From: Firmicutes bacterium UBA5774
GTDB lineage: Bacteria; Bacillota; Clostridia; Peptostreptococcales; Anaerovoracaceae
Assembly (NCBI GenBank): GCA_002418625.1
Contig: DIEM01000013.1
Coordinates: 1 to 43,737, forward strand
DNA length: 43,737 bases
Reading direction: 5' to 3'
This document shows, one piece after another, positions 1 to 7,848 of the stretch; positions within the stretch are counted from its first letter, which is position 1; the number at the start of each line of letters is the position of its first letter. The notes beneath the pieces were generated by a model. The model was not told the origin of the DNA. It did not search any database and worked only from the letters and a program-made list of their open reading frames with translations. The position numbers and the translations under genes were made by a program.

Positions 1-183
1 ATCAAAATAGTCGACACTGAAAACCGAGCAGCCGACGCAGCCGATCAATATGGTTTTGTCCTGTATGCAAAGTTCATCGACGATCTCCGCGATCAATCGG
101 TGGACGATCCCGTGATGACAGCCGGGGCAATAATGGAATTTCCTGTCTGTCAGGGATCTGGGCCTGTCATAGACGACTGTCAT
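1..183 (-). CDS. 2-oxoacid:ferredoxin oxidoreductase, beta (TPP-binding) subunit, partial
   Basis: Only the first 61 residues are in the window; the gene runs off the left edge. The translation contains CPGCHHG at about residues 19-25 and a GCVGCS segment near residue 50. Both are typical of the thiamine-diphosphate-binding beta subunit of the 2-oxoacid:ferredoxin oxidoreductases (Vor/Kor type). The ATG at 183 overlaps the stop of the upstream alpha gene in an ATGA, so the two are translationally coupled. The enzyme would oxidise a 2-oxoacid to acyl-CoA and CO2 and reduce ferredoxin in the cytoplasm. Substrate cannot be read from this fragment. Confidence 0.9.
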   Translation of the reverse strand, partial: MTVVYDRPRSLTDRKFHYCPGCHHGIVHRLIAEIVDELCIQDKTILIGCVGCSVFSVDYFD

Positions 184-1241
184 TTCCCTTCACCTCTTTT
201 CAGGCTATCCCTCACAACGCCGGCGATTTCCTTGACCGTTGGAACGACGCCGCCTGTACGGCCGTAAAAATCCACGGGCGCAAGGCATCCGACCGATAGC
301 CTCACATCCTCGACCATTTGGCCGAGACTCATTTCTACAGCCAGAACGCGATCCGCGGATCCGACCGCTTCCGCAAGCTCCCGGTCCGGGAACGGCCAGA
401 GAGTCACAGGCCTCAGCAATCCGACCTCGACACCGTCGGCACGGAGCTCATCGACAGCGCCCTTGCAGATCCGCGCGGCCATACCGTAAGCAACCAGAAC
501 GATCTTCGCTCCTTCTGTGAAATAGTGTTCCGCCATCGTTTCATGTTCTTTGATCGTATTATATTTATCCTGAAGATGCAGATTATGCTTCTCCATGCCT
601 TTTGCGTCAAGATTCAGGGACGTGACAGTTTTGGGGCGGCTGCCGCAGGGGCTTCCGACGGCCCATTCCTGATCCCGGGACCCCGCTTCCTTTTCTTCGG
701 CGAATTCCACCTGTTCTATCATCTGCCCCAGGGCTCCGTCCGCCAGCAGAATGACCGGCGTTCTATAGCGATCCGCCGTATCGAAGCTTCTTGCGACAAG
801 ATCCGCCATTTCCTGAACGGATGCCGGCGCATAGACTACTGTGCGGTAATCGCCATGGCCGCCTCCCCGCGTCGCCTGGAAATAATCGGCCTGGCACGGC
901 AATATGCCTCCAAGTCCCGGCCCGCTCCTCATAACGTCCACGATCAGGCACGGCAGCTCCGCACCTGCGAGAAAAGAGATGCATTCCTGCTTCAGGCTGA
1001 TTCCGGGCCCGGATGAGGATGTCATTACACGCGCTCCGGCCGCCGCCGCGCCATAAACCATATTGATGGCCGCCAGTTCGCTTTCCGCCTGCAGAAACAC
1101 ACCGCCCTTCCCGGGCAGCTCGCGGGCCATATATTCGGGGATCTCGTTCTGCGGGGTTATCGGATAGCCGAAAAAGAATCTGCAGCCCGCTCTGATAGCG
1201 GCTTCGCCGATGGCTTCATTGCCTTTTTTCAATATTTTCAA
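180..1241 (-). CDS. vorB: 2-oxoacid:ferredoxin oxidoreductase, alpha subunit (VorB-like)
   Basis: 353 residues, the usual length for a separate alpha subunit. YPITPQ near residue 26 and the SSSGPGIS segment near residue 75 are hallmarks of the pyrimidine-binding domain of this superfamily. The wording around them (YPITPQNEIPEYM) is close to the branched-chain (3-methyl-2-oxobutanoate) type, VorB. The C-terminal third is the transketolase-C-like domain. It overlaps the ferredoxin gene upstream and the beta gene downstream by 4 bases each, so the three form a tight operon. Substrate preference (branched-chain versus 2-oxoglutarate) is inferred from resemblance only. Confidence 0.9.
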   Translation of the reverse strand: MKILKKGNEAIGEAAIRAGCRFFFGYPITPQNEIPEYMARELPGKGGVFLQAESELAAINMVYGAAAAGARVMTSSSGPGISLKQECISFLAGAELPCLIVDVMRSGPGLGGILPCQADYFQATRGGGHGDYRTVVYAPASVQEMADLVARSFDTADRYRTPVILLADGALGQMIEQVEFAEEKEAGSRDQEWAVGSPCGSRPKTVTSLNLDAKGMEKHNLHLQDKYNTIKEHETMAEHYFTEGAKIVLVAYGMAARICKGAVDELRADGVEVGLLRPVTLWPFPDRELAEAVGSADRVLAVEMSLGQMVEDVRLSVGCLAPVDFYGRTGGVVPTVKEIAGVVRDSLKRGEGK

Positions 1242-1456
1242 TCCGCCTCGACCTCCTTCTCAACCTTGATCACCGCATCCGGACACATCATCGCGCAAAA
1301 AGCGCAGGCGATGCAGCCCGACATGTCAGCGACCTCCGCATAATGATACGCCATGCTGTTGATCGATCCGCTGAGTCTGATGATCCCCTTCGGGCATGCC
1401 TGTACACAAAGGCCGCAGCCTTTGCAGATCTCTTTGCGAAAAGTGACCCTGTTCAT
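1238..1456 (-). CDS. 2-oxoacid:ferredoxin oxidoreductase, 2[4Fe-4S] ferredoxin (delta) subunit
   Basis: 72 residues with two full CxxCxxCxxxCP motifs, CKGCGLCVQACP at residues 11-22 and CIACAFCAMMCP at 48-59. It is the electron-transfer subunit that takes electrons from the TPP/Fe-S core and passes them to free ferredoxin. It is the first gene of the operon. A strong GAGGAGG site lies about 8 bases before the ATG, and its stop overlaps the alpha start in ATGA. A separate short ferredoxin subunit is normal for the Vor/Kor class. Confidence 0.93.
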   Translation of the reverse strand: MNRVTFRKEICKGCGLCVQACPKGIIRLSGSINSMAYHYAEVADMSGCIACAFCAMMCPDAVIKVEKEVEAD

Positions 1457-1786
1457 GGCAATTACCTCCTCATGCTATGAAAAAGCAGCAAAGTTTTTCT
1501 GCCGCCTGCCTTTTTCCCGATATGCCCGAATTCACCCGAGCCGCCTCTGCCGGTGAAGACAGGCCAGCCAGCGACATCTTTATAATTAATTATACATAAG
1601 AATCCGTACGCTATCAATGATACTTTTCTCCTAATATGTTGTATCCTGAATATTTCAAAGGTATAAAGCCCTTTTGTCTGAAAATCCTTCGGGATGGACC
1701 ATTGGAGCCGATATGTTTTCTTAAATCCCAGGAATAGGATGAAAAAAAGAAAATCAGCCGCTTTTGCCAAAAAAACAAAATTAATG
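1457..1786. other. intergenic region between divergent operons
   Basis: About 330 bases carrying the minus-strand promoter listed next and about 125 bases of leader for the oxidoreductase operon. An open frame on the minus strand covers 1462-1770, but it lies across that promoter and has no recognisable protein features, so I do not call it. I see no RNA gene here. Confidence 0.5.
1589..1617 (-). promoter_or_regulatory. sigma-70-type promoter of the oxidoreductase operon
   Basis: On the minus strand TTGATA (1617-1612) is followed after exactly 17 bases by a perfect TATAAT (1594-1589). Transcription would start near 1582, giving a leader of about 125 bases before the ferredoxin start at 1456. 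Confidence 0.75.
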
Positions 1787-1837
1787 TTGACTTTCTGAGA
1801 CTACGCTTGTAAACTTGATTTTGGAATTACATTTGTA
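1787..1837 (+). promoter_or_regulatory. promoter with two BlaI/MecI-like operator boxes
   Basis: TTGACT (1787-1792) and TAAACT (1810-1815) are 17 bases apart. Two similar 10-base dyads, TACGCTTGTA (1802-1811) and TACATTTGTA (1828-1837), start 26 bases apart. Both fit the TACA-NN-TGTA form of BlaI/MecI operators, the first with one mismatch. The first overlaps the -10 box and the second sits just after the expected transcription start, so a bound repressor would block the promoter of the gene that encodes it. Confidence 0.75.
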
Positions 1838-1856
1838 AACATGGAGGCAGATATAC

Positions 1857-2237
1857 ATGAAGCAAATCAATATCAGCGAAGCCGAATGGAAGATCATGCA
1901 GATCCTGTGGGCGGAGGAAGCGCTGACCCTCAAAGAAATCGCCGGTGCCCTCAAGGGCGCAGGCTGGAGCTACACCACGATCAGGACGATGGTCGGCCGG
2001 CTTACAGATAAAGGGGCTGTTATCGCCGACAAAAGCGTCGCGAACAATTTCAAGTATCATGCAGCGATCGACGAATCAGTCTGCAAACGTAAAATGGCCG
2101 TCAGCTTCATCGACAGAGTATTCGACGGCTCAGTCTCCAGGCTCGTCGCGAATCTGGCAAAAGGCAGCAGCCTTTCCGACGAAGAACGGAATGAACTGAT
2201 GGAGATCATCGAAAAAATGGACGGAGGGAAAAAATAA
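1857..2237 (+). CDS. BlaI/MecI/CopY-family transcriptional repressor
   Basis: 126 residues, the normal family length. The N-terminal winged helix starts ISEAEWKIMQILW and includes TIRTMVGRLTDKG, the BlaI recognition-helix pattern (residues about 5-70). The C-terminal half is the dimerisation part (NLAKGSSLSDEERNEL). It is preceded by GGAGG 9 bases before the ATG and by BlaI-like operators, so autorepression is likely. The stop and the next start overlap as TAATG. In the known systems the repressor is cleaved after a signal from a BlaR1/MecR1 membrane peptidase. The partner here lacks the peptidase (see next gene). Confidence 0.93.
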   Translation: MKQINISEAEWKIMQILWAEEALTLKEIAGALKGAGWSYTTIRTMVGRLTDKGAVIADKSVANNFKYHAAIDESVCKRKMAVSFIDRVFDGSVSRLVANLAKGSSLSDEERNELMEIIEKMDGGKK

Positions 2238-3709
2238 TGGACTTTCTTATCACCGCAGCTATTGCAGGAACTGTCACGGCTGTTTTGATCCTGCTGGTAA
2301 AATATATTTTCAAAGACAAATTGCATCCGAAATTGCAGAAGCTCCGGTGGAGCCTGGCCGCCGCGGTCGTAATCATCGCCATAGCGGCCGCATCGCTTAC
2401 AAATGGCCGCGAGCAGCTCGCGGTTTACGATATTTGGGATCACTCGCTGAAAGTGCCCGCTGCATGGACGGAAATGACCGCCGAAGAAACCGCAGGCGGC
2501 AGCGGCCTCATGTTCGCCCTCAACGGCGTCAGGATCGCCGGCGTCGACCGTCTTGACGCCGACCCGTCCCGGCCGCTGCCGGCCCCGAACCACTCGCAGG
2601 AAAAATACCGCGAGGAGATCGGCGGGCTGGTGACCGATGCAGTGCTGATCAATTATGAAATTTCAGAGCCCGCCGCTTCCGGCGATTCCGCTGCCGTCAA
2701 CGAAAACCATCTGTATCTTCTTTTCAAGGACGACGGGATCGCCTACGACATCTATGCCGACAGTGCCTATGTGAGCCGGAAGGAGCTTCTGGACATCGGC
2801 AGGAATTTCTATAAAGCCGAATGGGAAGGCAGCTTCAAACCTTCGGTCTCTCCAAAAAGCGGTTCCGGCGAAACAGCTGTTTCGGATGTCGAAAAATTGC
2901 TGTCCCTCTATTTCGACAATTACGTCGAGCTCGACCTTCCGATGGCGAGGGACATCAGCGGCTACAAGCTCGGTTCCGTTGAAATCGCCGCTGAAGCCGG
3001 CTCCTATCCGCTCTATCCGCAAGCGTTCCTTTGCCGCGCCGATTATCAGCTGGAACCTACAGACTCCGAAAAATTCGGCATGGCAGGCGGCGGCTTTTTC
3101 ATGAACGAAGAGGGCTGGATCCAATATGACGAAACCTATGCCATCATCAGGATCGCCGAAGACAGAAAGCTTCAGCTGCTAGGCTTCCTGCATCCTTCCT
3201 CCATCGGGGAATACGGCCTTGACGGCGCCGTGCGCGACTATCTTGGCAGAGTCCTATATTCGGACGGCCTCGCCACCGCCTTCACCTTCAAGACATCTTA
3301 TATCGGCGATGCCTCCAAAACGCGCGGTATCATATCCAATCTGGGCCTGGCCCAATATTTCGACTCCATGGCGCTTCAGACCAAGACCGAGCCGTATGGC
3401 CTCACAGTCACTTACGATGTCTCTGGGATCGCCGACGCACTCACGGCAGACATCGAATCCGGCGCCGAGCCGTCCGATCCAGGCCTTGAAGCAATGCTGG
3501 CCAAAAACAGCATCGCGTTATTCGCGCTGATCGGCAACCTCGATGAGGTCACCTTTGTGCTGGACGGCACCGGCACAGCCACGGGTCAAATGGTTTTCAC
3601 ATATGAAAGACGATCCTGGGAGGATCGTCTCGGTACCGATATCCGGTCTTATTCAACTGATGCAGCAGCACTGGCGGAAAATATCGCCGCCGCGATACCG
3701 GGCTTTTAA
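2237..3709 (+). CDS. membrane protein with BlaR1-like N-terminus and C-terminal DUF4825-like domain
   Basis: 490 residues, translationally coupled to the BlaI-type repressor. Two hydrophobic segments (about 4-24 and 39-58) are joined by a basic loop, KDKLHPKLQKLRW, which resembles the first membrane pair of M56 (BlaR1/MecR1) peptidases. No HExxH zinc motif is present. The rest (about 60-490) is soluble. The final 150 residues (TFKTSYIGDASK, then LQTKTEPYGLTVTYD) match my memory of DUF4825, a domain found at the C-terminus of some clostridial M56 proteins. I infer a sensor or regulated partner of the repressor without its own protease. The extracytoplasmic ligand is unknown. Confidence 0.7.
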   Translation: MDFLITAAIAGTVTAVLILLVKYIFKDKLHPKLQKLRWSLAAAVVIIAIAAASLTNGREQLAVYDIWDHSLKVPAAWTEMTAEETAGGSGLMFALNGVRIAGVDRLDADPSRPLPAPNHSQEKYREEIGGLVTDAVLINYEISEPAASGDSAAVNENHLYLLFKDDGIAYDIYADSAYVSRKELLDIGRNFYKAEWEGSFKPSVSPKSGSGETAVSDVEKLLSLYFDNYVELDLPMARDISGYKLGSVEIAAEAGSYPLYPQAFLCRADYQLEPTDSEKFGMAGGGFFMNEEGWIQYDETYAIIRIAEDRKLQLLGFLHPSSIGEYGLDGAVRDYLGRVLYSDGLATAFTFKTSYIGDASKTRGIISNLGLAQYFDSMALQTKTEPYGLTVTYDVSGIADALTADIESGAEPSDPGLEAMLAKNSIALFALIGNLDEVTFVLDGTGTATGQMVFTYERRSWEDRLGTDIRSYSTDAAALAENIAAAIPGF

Positions 3710-3725
3710 AAGGTTCAAAGCCCGG
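3698..3725. terminator. hairpin between convergent genes
   Basis: CCGGGCTTT (3698-3706) and AAAGCCCGG (3717-3725) form a perfect 9-base-pair stem around a 10-base loop. The TAA stop of the membrane protein gene (3707-3709) lies in the loop. There is no long T run on either side, so it may be a weak bidirectional terminator or a transcript end protector. Confidence 0.5.
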
Positions 3726-3766
3726 CCCAAGCCATTCGCAGATGGAAATAAATCAATGGAAATCGA

Positions 3767-5149
3767 TCAAAGGCATTCCTCCGCCACCTTTGCCAGCGGG
3801 CTCCTTTCCACCTCTTCAAGGGAGACATGGCCGGTGAGCCCGTAACTCTTCATTTTCTCGACTACGTATACAAGACCGTTGGATTTGGAATCGACCAGCG
3901 TATTGTCGATCTGGTTGTCCGTGGGATCACCGATCATCACGAACTTGGCGTCCATGCCGGCTCTGGTCAGCATCAGCTTTGCAAGATGAGGCGTCATCTC
4001 CTGTGCTTCATCGATGATGACCATGGCGTTCGCCAGCGTCCTGCCCCTCATGTATGTGAAGGTCTTCGATTCGATCACCCCGGCATCGCTGTACTGTTCA
4101 ATGAAGTCTTCCACTGAAAATTTCGGTTTTTGACCGCTGTCGCCGATTTTGGAGAGTTTCTTCACCGGTCGCTCCTGGGCCGACTTTCTGGTCTGGTTCA
4201 TTGACAGATTCTCAATAGCGTCATAAAAGGAGCCCATCCATGGACGAAGCTTTTCCTTTTCCGTTCCGGGCAGGAAACCGATGTCATTGCCCGCCGCAAC
4301 AACAGGCCTTACGAATATGACTTTGTTGAATTCGCCGCTTTCGATGACCTTCTGCAGCGCCACAGCTGTCGAAAGGATGGTTTTTCCGGTACCCGCGCCC
4401 CCAGTCAGCGTCACGAGATGGACGCTCCTGTCCATGAGCAGTTCAAAAGCCATCCGCTGCTCCCTGTTTTTCGGTGTCAGTCCCCAGGCCTTGTCCTGCC
4501 CGTATTTGAGCGGCACAATGCGAAAGCCGTCATACTTGGCCAGTGTCTCGTGGCTCTCATTATCGCTGCTCTTGATACAGAAGAATTCATTTGGATAGGC
4601 CTCAAAGCCCGTCTCCTCCGGCAGCGGCAGACCGTCGTCGTATATCCGGTCTATCTGCTCGGAAAGCAGCGTGATCTCGCGATAGCCTTTATAGATCTGG
4701 TCCGCATCTATTTTGTCATTCTGATAATCCTGAACCTCGATATCGATGGATTCCGCCTTGATGGCGGCGCACAGGTCCTTTGTGACAAGAATGGTCGGTA
4801 TATTTTCGGCCATGGTGATGTTCTTCGCGATGGTCAATATCTTGTTGTCATTTTTGGTCATGTCCATGCCATCCGGCATATTTTGAGGGTTCAGATGGTT
4901 CAGCTCCACGCGGATCGTCCCGCCGTCCGGCAGCTCGATGCCATTGTGCAGATTGCCGTAGCGCCTGATCTTGTTCAGTTCCCTGATCGCCTCCCTGGCG
5001 TGATACCCGACAATGCCCTCGCGGTTTTTCAGATTGTCCAGTTCTTCCAGACAGATGATCGGAATGATGATATTATTATCTTCAAACATATAAATGCAAC
5101 CTGGGGAATGGATAAGTACGTTGGTGTCCAGTATGTAATTTTTGATCAA
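3767..5149 (-). CDS. PIN-PhoH family protein (YlaK-like)
   Basis: 460 residues from a TTG start. An N-terminal PIN nuclease-like domain (YILDTNVLIHSP, then EELDNLK; about 1-140) is followed by a PhoH ATPase domain with Walker A GGAGTGKT near residue 250 and Walker B VIIDEAQEMTP near 380. I prefer the TTG at 5149 to the GTG at 5158, because the GGGAGG site is then 8 bases upstream rather than overlapping. The protein then begins like its relatives just before the DTNVL motif. PIN-PhoH proteins are thought to act in RNA unwinding and cleavage, but the physiological substrate is not established. Confidence 0.9.
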   Translation of the reverse strand: MIKNYILDTNVLIHSPGCIYMFEDNNIIIPIICLEELDNLKNREGIVGYHAREAIRELNKIRRYGNLHNGIELPDGGTIRVELNHLNPQNMPDGMDMTKNDNKILTIAKNITMAENIPTILVTKDLCAAIKAESIDIEVQDYQNDKIDADQIYKGYREITLLSEQIDRIYDDGLPLPEETGFEAYPNEFFCIKSSDNESHETLAKYDGFRIVPLKYGQDKAWGLTPKNREQRMAFELLMDRSVHLVTLTGGAGTGKTILSTAVALQKVIESGEFNKVIFVRPVVAAGNDIGFLPGTEKEKLRPWMGSFYDAIENLSMNQTRKSAQERPVKKLSKIGDSGQKPKFSVEDFIEQYSDAGVIESKTFTYMRGRTLANAMVIIDEAQEMTPHLAKLMLTRAGMDAKFVMIGDPTDNQIDNTLVDSKSNGLVYVVEKMKSYGLTGHVSLEEVERSPLAKVAEECL

Positions 5150-5266
5150 ATAGCCCACCTCCCTATAAGCAGATAATAAATCTTTTCCGGGATGCTTTCA
5201 ATGCTTTTTTATGCTACAATGAAGTTAACCCGCAAATCCATTCCTTATCCGGAAGGGGTGCCCAGC

Positions 5267-5953
5267 ATGATCATTTATGATAAATCAGGTAACGAGCTGC
5301 AGGAAATCCAGTCCCCGACGCTGTCGGAAGCCCAGCTCGAACAGGCCAGGCTATTGAATGCCAACCTTAAGGAAGCGGATCTTTTCAAGGCGAATCTTTT
5401 TCGGGCCGATCTGAATGGCGCTGTGCTTTTTCGGGCCGACCTTGAGAAGGCGGATCTGCGGGAGGCCATGGTCGAGGGCGCCGATCTTCGAAAGGCGGAC
5501 CTGGATTCCGCTGCGCTTCAGGGCTCCAGTTTCAGGGGCTCCAATCTCAAGGGGGCCAACCTGCATGCGGCCAAGATGACCATCGCGGACTTCCGGAAGA
5601 CAAATCTTCAGGGCGCGGATCTGCACGAAGCGCACATGGACAATGTGCGCATGGCGGAAGCGGATCTTTTCAAGGCAAATCTTGAAAAGGCAGAGCTCTG
5701 GGGCGCCGACCTCATCTCGGCGAACCTGTCCTGCGCCAATCTCCACGGCGCTAATTTGAAGGGAGCCGACCTGCGCGGCGCCAATCTGGAAAAGGCCGAT
5801 CTCAGATACGCCGATCTCCAGGGTGCCAGCATGCAGAAGGCAAATCTCCAGGGCGCCAAACTGGAAGGCGCGATCCTCAAAGGCACTTTCATGAAAGGCG
5901 CCGATCTTCGCGGAGCCGATCTGTTCGGCGCCATAGGCAAATTCATCTACTGA
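5267..5953 (+). CDS. pentapeptide-repeat protein
   Basis: 228 residues, almost entirely A(D/N)LXX repeats from about residue 25 to 220, which fold into a right-handed quadrilateral beta helix. I chose the ATG at 5267: GGAAGGGG lies 8 bases upstream, and a TACAAT -10-like box (5215-5220) lies downstream of the earliest in-frame ATG at 5192. There is no signal peptide, so it is probably cytoplasmic. Some family members mimic DNA and protect gyrase (Qnr, MfpA), but nothing here proves that role. The repeats also create long false reading frames on the opposite strand. Confidence 0.9.
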   Translation: MIIYDKSGNELQEIQSPTLSEAQLEQARLLNANLKEADLFKANLFRADLNGAVLFRADLEKADLREAMVEGADLRKADLDSAALQGSSFRGSNLKGANLHAAKMTIADFRKTNLQGADLHEAHMDNVRMAEADLFKANLEKAELWGADLISANLSCANLHGANLKGADLRGANLEKADLRYADLQGASMQKANLQGAKLEGAILKGTFMKGADLRGADLFGAIGKFIY

Positions 5954-5984
5954 TGCCGCCCTTCAGCAGCGTCCTTGCCCTCTG

Positions 5985-6338
5985 TCAATATTCGTTCCCG
6001 TCACCGTGCTCCTGCCGCCACATTTCCATAAGAACCTTAAGTTCCTTTTTAATTTCCTGAACTGTCATATCCGGCTTCACCTTCAGCATCTCCAGTACCT
6101 CGATGGAAAATTTATCATAGCCGAGCGCCGTCAGGTCCTTGTTCATGACAAGCGGCAGCGTGCCAGAGGTCCCGGTTTTGCGGCCGAATTCAAACCTGTT
6201 GAAAACGCCGGGGATGTCGGAGCTCGACCCCAAATAATACTTGCCGGTTTCTTGATTCACGATCCTGTATATTCCAGCCTCCGGCGCCTTTTCCTTATAT
6301 TGCGCCGTCAGCTCCTTCCGTCTATTCTTGTCATTCAT
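5985..6338 (-). CDS. small GIY-YIG-like nuclease-fold protein
   Basis: 117 residues. GIYRI near residue 22 followed by KYYLGSSSDI about 10 residues later is a GIY-YIG signature (second half YLG). An arginine (NRFEFGRK) and a later glutamate (SIEVLE) sit where catalytic residues of the fold usually lie. The ATG follows the stop of the DUF2087 gene directly (TGAATG), with a GGGAGG site inside the upstream gene. The two genes are one operon, and both carry versions of the same domain. Whether it cuts DNA is not known. Confidence 0.75.
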   Translation of the reverse strand: MNDKNRRKELTAQYKEKAPEAGIYRIVNQETGKYYLGSSSDIPGVFNRFEFGRKTGTSGTLPLVMNKDLTALGYDKFSIEVLEMLKVKPDMTVQEIKKELKVLMEMWRQEHGDGNEY

Positions 6339-7565
6339 TCAATCCGTCCTCCCGTCGGTGCCGTCCGTTTTCCGTTGCTTCCGTTCCGCATGATACCCGC
6401 GCTCTCCATACGGCTGCAGCGCATCAAGCCATTTGGCCTCCAGCCTTTTGAGCTCCTTCGCGATGTCGGAGGCCCCGCCCTTTTCCTTGAAAGTCTCCAG
6501 GATCTCAAAGACAAAGGCATCTTCCCCGAATTCATTCCATTCCTGCTGAAGTTTCTTGTTCCTGAAGCTGCCCACTTTCAATTCAAAACGAATTCCATTG
6601 AGCGACGACAGATTTCTTTCCTTCTTGATAAATATCTTTCCGTTCTTCGTGTTTCGGATCTGATATACACCGCTGACTGTTTCTTTTGTTCCATACTTGC
6701 CGGCCGACTCTTGCTGTCCGGCGGTATCGTATGCGCCAGCGCTTTCAGTCTGGCTGGCGGTATCGCCGTACGCGCCGGGGCTTTCAAAAAGTTCGCCCGG
6801 TCCTGTTGTATCCTTGATCCAATAACCGCTCCCGTCTTTTTTTCTTGCCATGAAGCCATATTCGATAAGAAATCGCCGGAGCACCACAGGATCCTCTTCG
6901 TAGATCCGCTTCAGAATAGTGTTCATCTCCCGTTCCTTGTACACCCGCCCGGCTTCGAAGCGTTTGATTATTTCCGTCAGTATGACCAACCGGTATTTTT
7001 GTTTCATCGAAAAAGTCGATAGCCTGCCTTCAGGACCATCGGGAAAATATCGCCCGATCACTTCCTTGTACTGGCTTTCCGTCATGCCAAAGCGTCCGTC
7101 GATCATTGCTGCCGAACTATCAGGCGTCTTTTCCAACGCTGCGCTGCGGCTTTTTTCCTTCAGCAGATCCATCATGACCAGATAGACCTTCGACTGCAGT
7201 TCCTTTTCTTTAAGCGCAAACCGATGGGCCCTGATCGTCGATATGCTGCCGGTACCCAGCTCCTTCTGGACCTCCTGGTCGTTTTTTCCGCTGTAAAACA
7301 GTTCCATCAGGCTGCTCTGGTGGTCTGAAAGTCCTGTGATCCGCTTGTCCAAGGAACAGAGGAACTCAAAAACCGATCCGTGCTCCGATACGATGTGATG
7401 CTCCATATATTTGCCCGCATCAAAGAGACGATCCCCTACCGGATATATGATGCCGGTCTCAATGGCATGCCCGCAAAGCAGACAGACCAGAAAACCGTTT
7501 TCTTCACAATAACCCCGCCTCGCATCCTTTAAATCTGAGGACCAGAACCTTTCCGTAATATCCAT
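6339..7565 (-). CDS. DUF2087 transcription-regulator-like protein fused to a degenerate GIY-YIG domain
   Basis: 408 residues. Residues about 20-65 carry a CLLCGH...EHH cluster that may bind metal. Residues about 75-125 look like a LuxR-type helix-turn-helix (GLSDHQSSLMELF, then STIRAHRFALKEKE). Residues about 170-255 match DUF2087 (RYFPDGPEGRLSTF, then YKEREMNTILKRI). Residues about 300-395 resemble a GIY-YIG fold whose signature is decayed to GVYQI and KIFIKK, so catalysis is doubtful. It is the first gene of a two-gene operon under a promoter with an inverted repeat, so autoregulation is plausible. Its regulatory target is unknown. Confidence 0.75.
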   Translation of the reverse strand: MDITERFWSSDLKDARRGYCEENGFLVCLLCGHAIETGIIYPVGDRLFDAGKYMEHHIVSEHGSVFEFLCSLDKRITGLSDHQSSLMELFYSGKNDQEVQKELGTGSISTIRAHRFALKEKELQSKVYLVMMDLLKEKSRSAALEKTPDSSAAMIDGRFGMTESQYKEVIGRYFPDGPEGRLSTFSMKQKYRLVILTEIIKRFEAGRVYKEREMNTILKRIYEEDPVVLRRFLIEYGFMARKKDGSGYWIKDTTGPGELFESPGAYGDTASQTESAGAYDTAGQQESAGKYGTKETVSGVYQIRNTKNGKIFIKKERNLSSLNGIRFELKVGSFRNKKLQQEWNEFGEDAFVFEILETFKEKGGASDIAKELKRLEAKWLDALQPYGERGYHAERKQRKTDGTDGRTD

Positions 7566-7616
7566 ATGTTTTGTTCTCCTTTTTCATAAACATTATTGCT
7601 TTTTGTTTACCATATA

Positions 7617-7649
7617 CTAAACATATACCTATTTTGTTTAGAGTGTCAA
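7617..7649 (-). promoter_or_regulatory. promoter and inverted-repeat operator of the DUF2087 operon
   Basis: On the minus strand a perfect TTGACA (7649-7644) is followed after 16 bases by TATATG (7627-7622). An inverted repeat GTTTAG/CTAAAC (7636-7641 and 7617-7622, 13 bases apart) covers the spacer and -10 region, and another GTTTAC lies at 7605-7610. The position suits a repressor site. Confidence 0.6.
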
Positions 7650-7750
7650 GGGAAATCTTATATGAACGCAAAAAGAACCCCGCCGCCGTTCATCAAATTG
7701 CCGAAGCTGCCCATGATGATGGAGCGACAAGGTTCCCCGGAAAAATCGGT

Positions 7751-7848
7751 TTACCTGTTACCTATTACCTGTTACCTGTTACCTATTACCTGTTACCTGT
7801 TACCTGTTACCTGTTACCTATTACCTGTTACCTGTTACCTGTTACCTG
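7751..7848. repeat. 14-copy TTACCTR heptamer tandem repeat
   Basis: Fourteen uninterrupted 7-base units. Units 2, 5 and 10 are TTACCTA and all others TTACCTG. A fifteenth, changed unit TTACAGG (7849-7855) supplies the TAA stop codon of the alcohol dehydrogenase gene on the minus strand. The array lies between that gene and the promoter of the DUF2087 operon. Units are direct repeats of 7 bases without spacers, so this is not CRISPR. The short sequence TCGGT occurs at both edges (7746-7750 and 7856-7860). Confidence 0.95.

Noticed and set aside
318..1016. 232-codon plus-strand frame
   Set aside because: Shadow of the VorB-like gene, whose motifs are unmistakable on the other strand.
1462..1770. 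102-codon open frame on the minus strand
   Set aside because: It runs across the consensus promoter of the oxidoreductase operon, has no ribosome site I trust and no protein-like features.
5275..5946. Long antisense frames opposite the pentapeptide-repeat gene
   Set aside because: They are produced by the 15-base periodicity of the repeats and have no starts with ribosome sites.
7751..7848. CRISPR array
   Set aside because: Units are 7 bases with no spacers and no cas genes are present.
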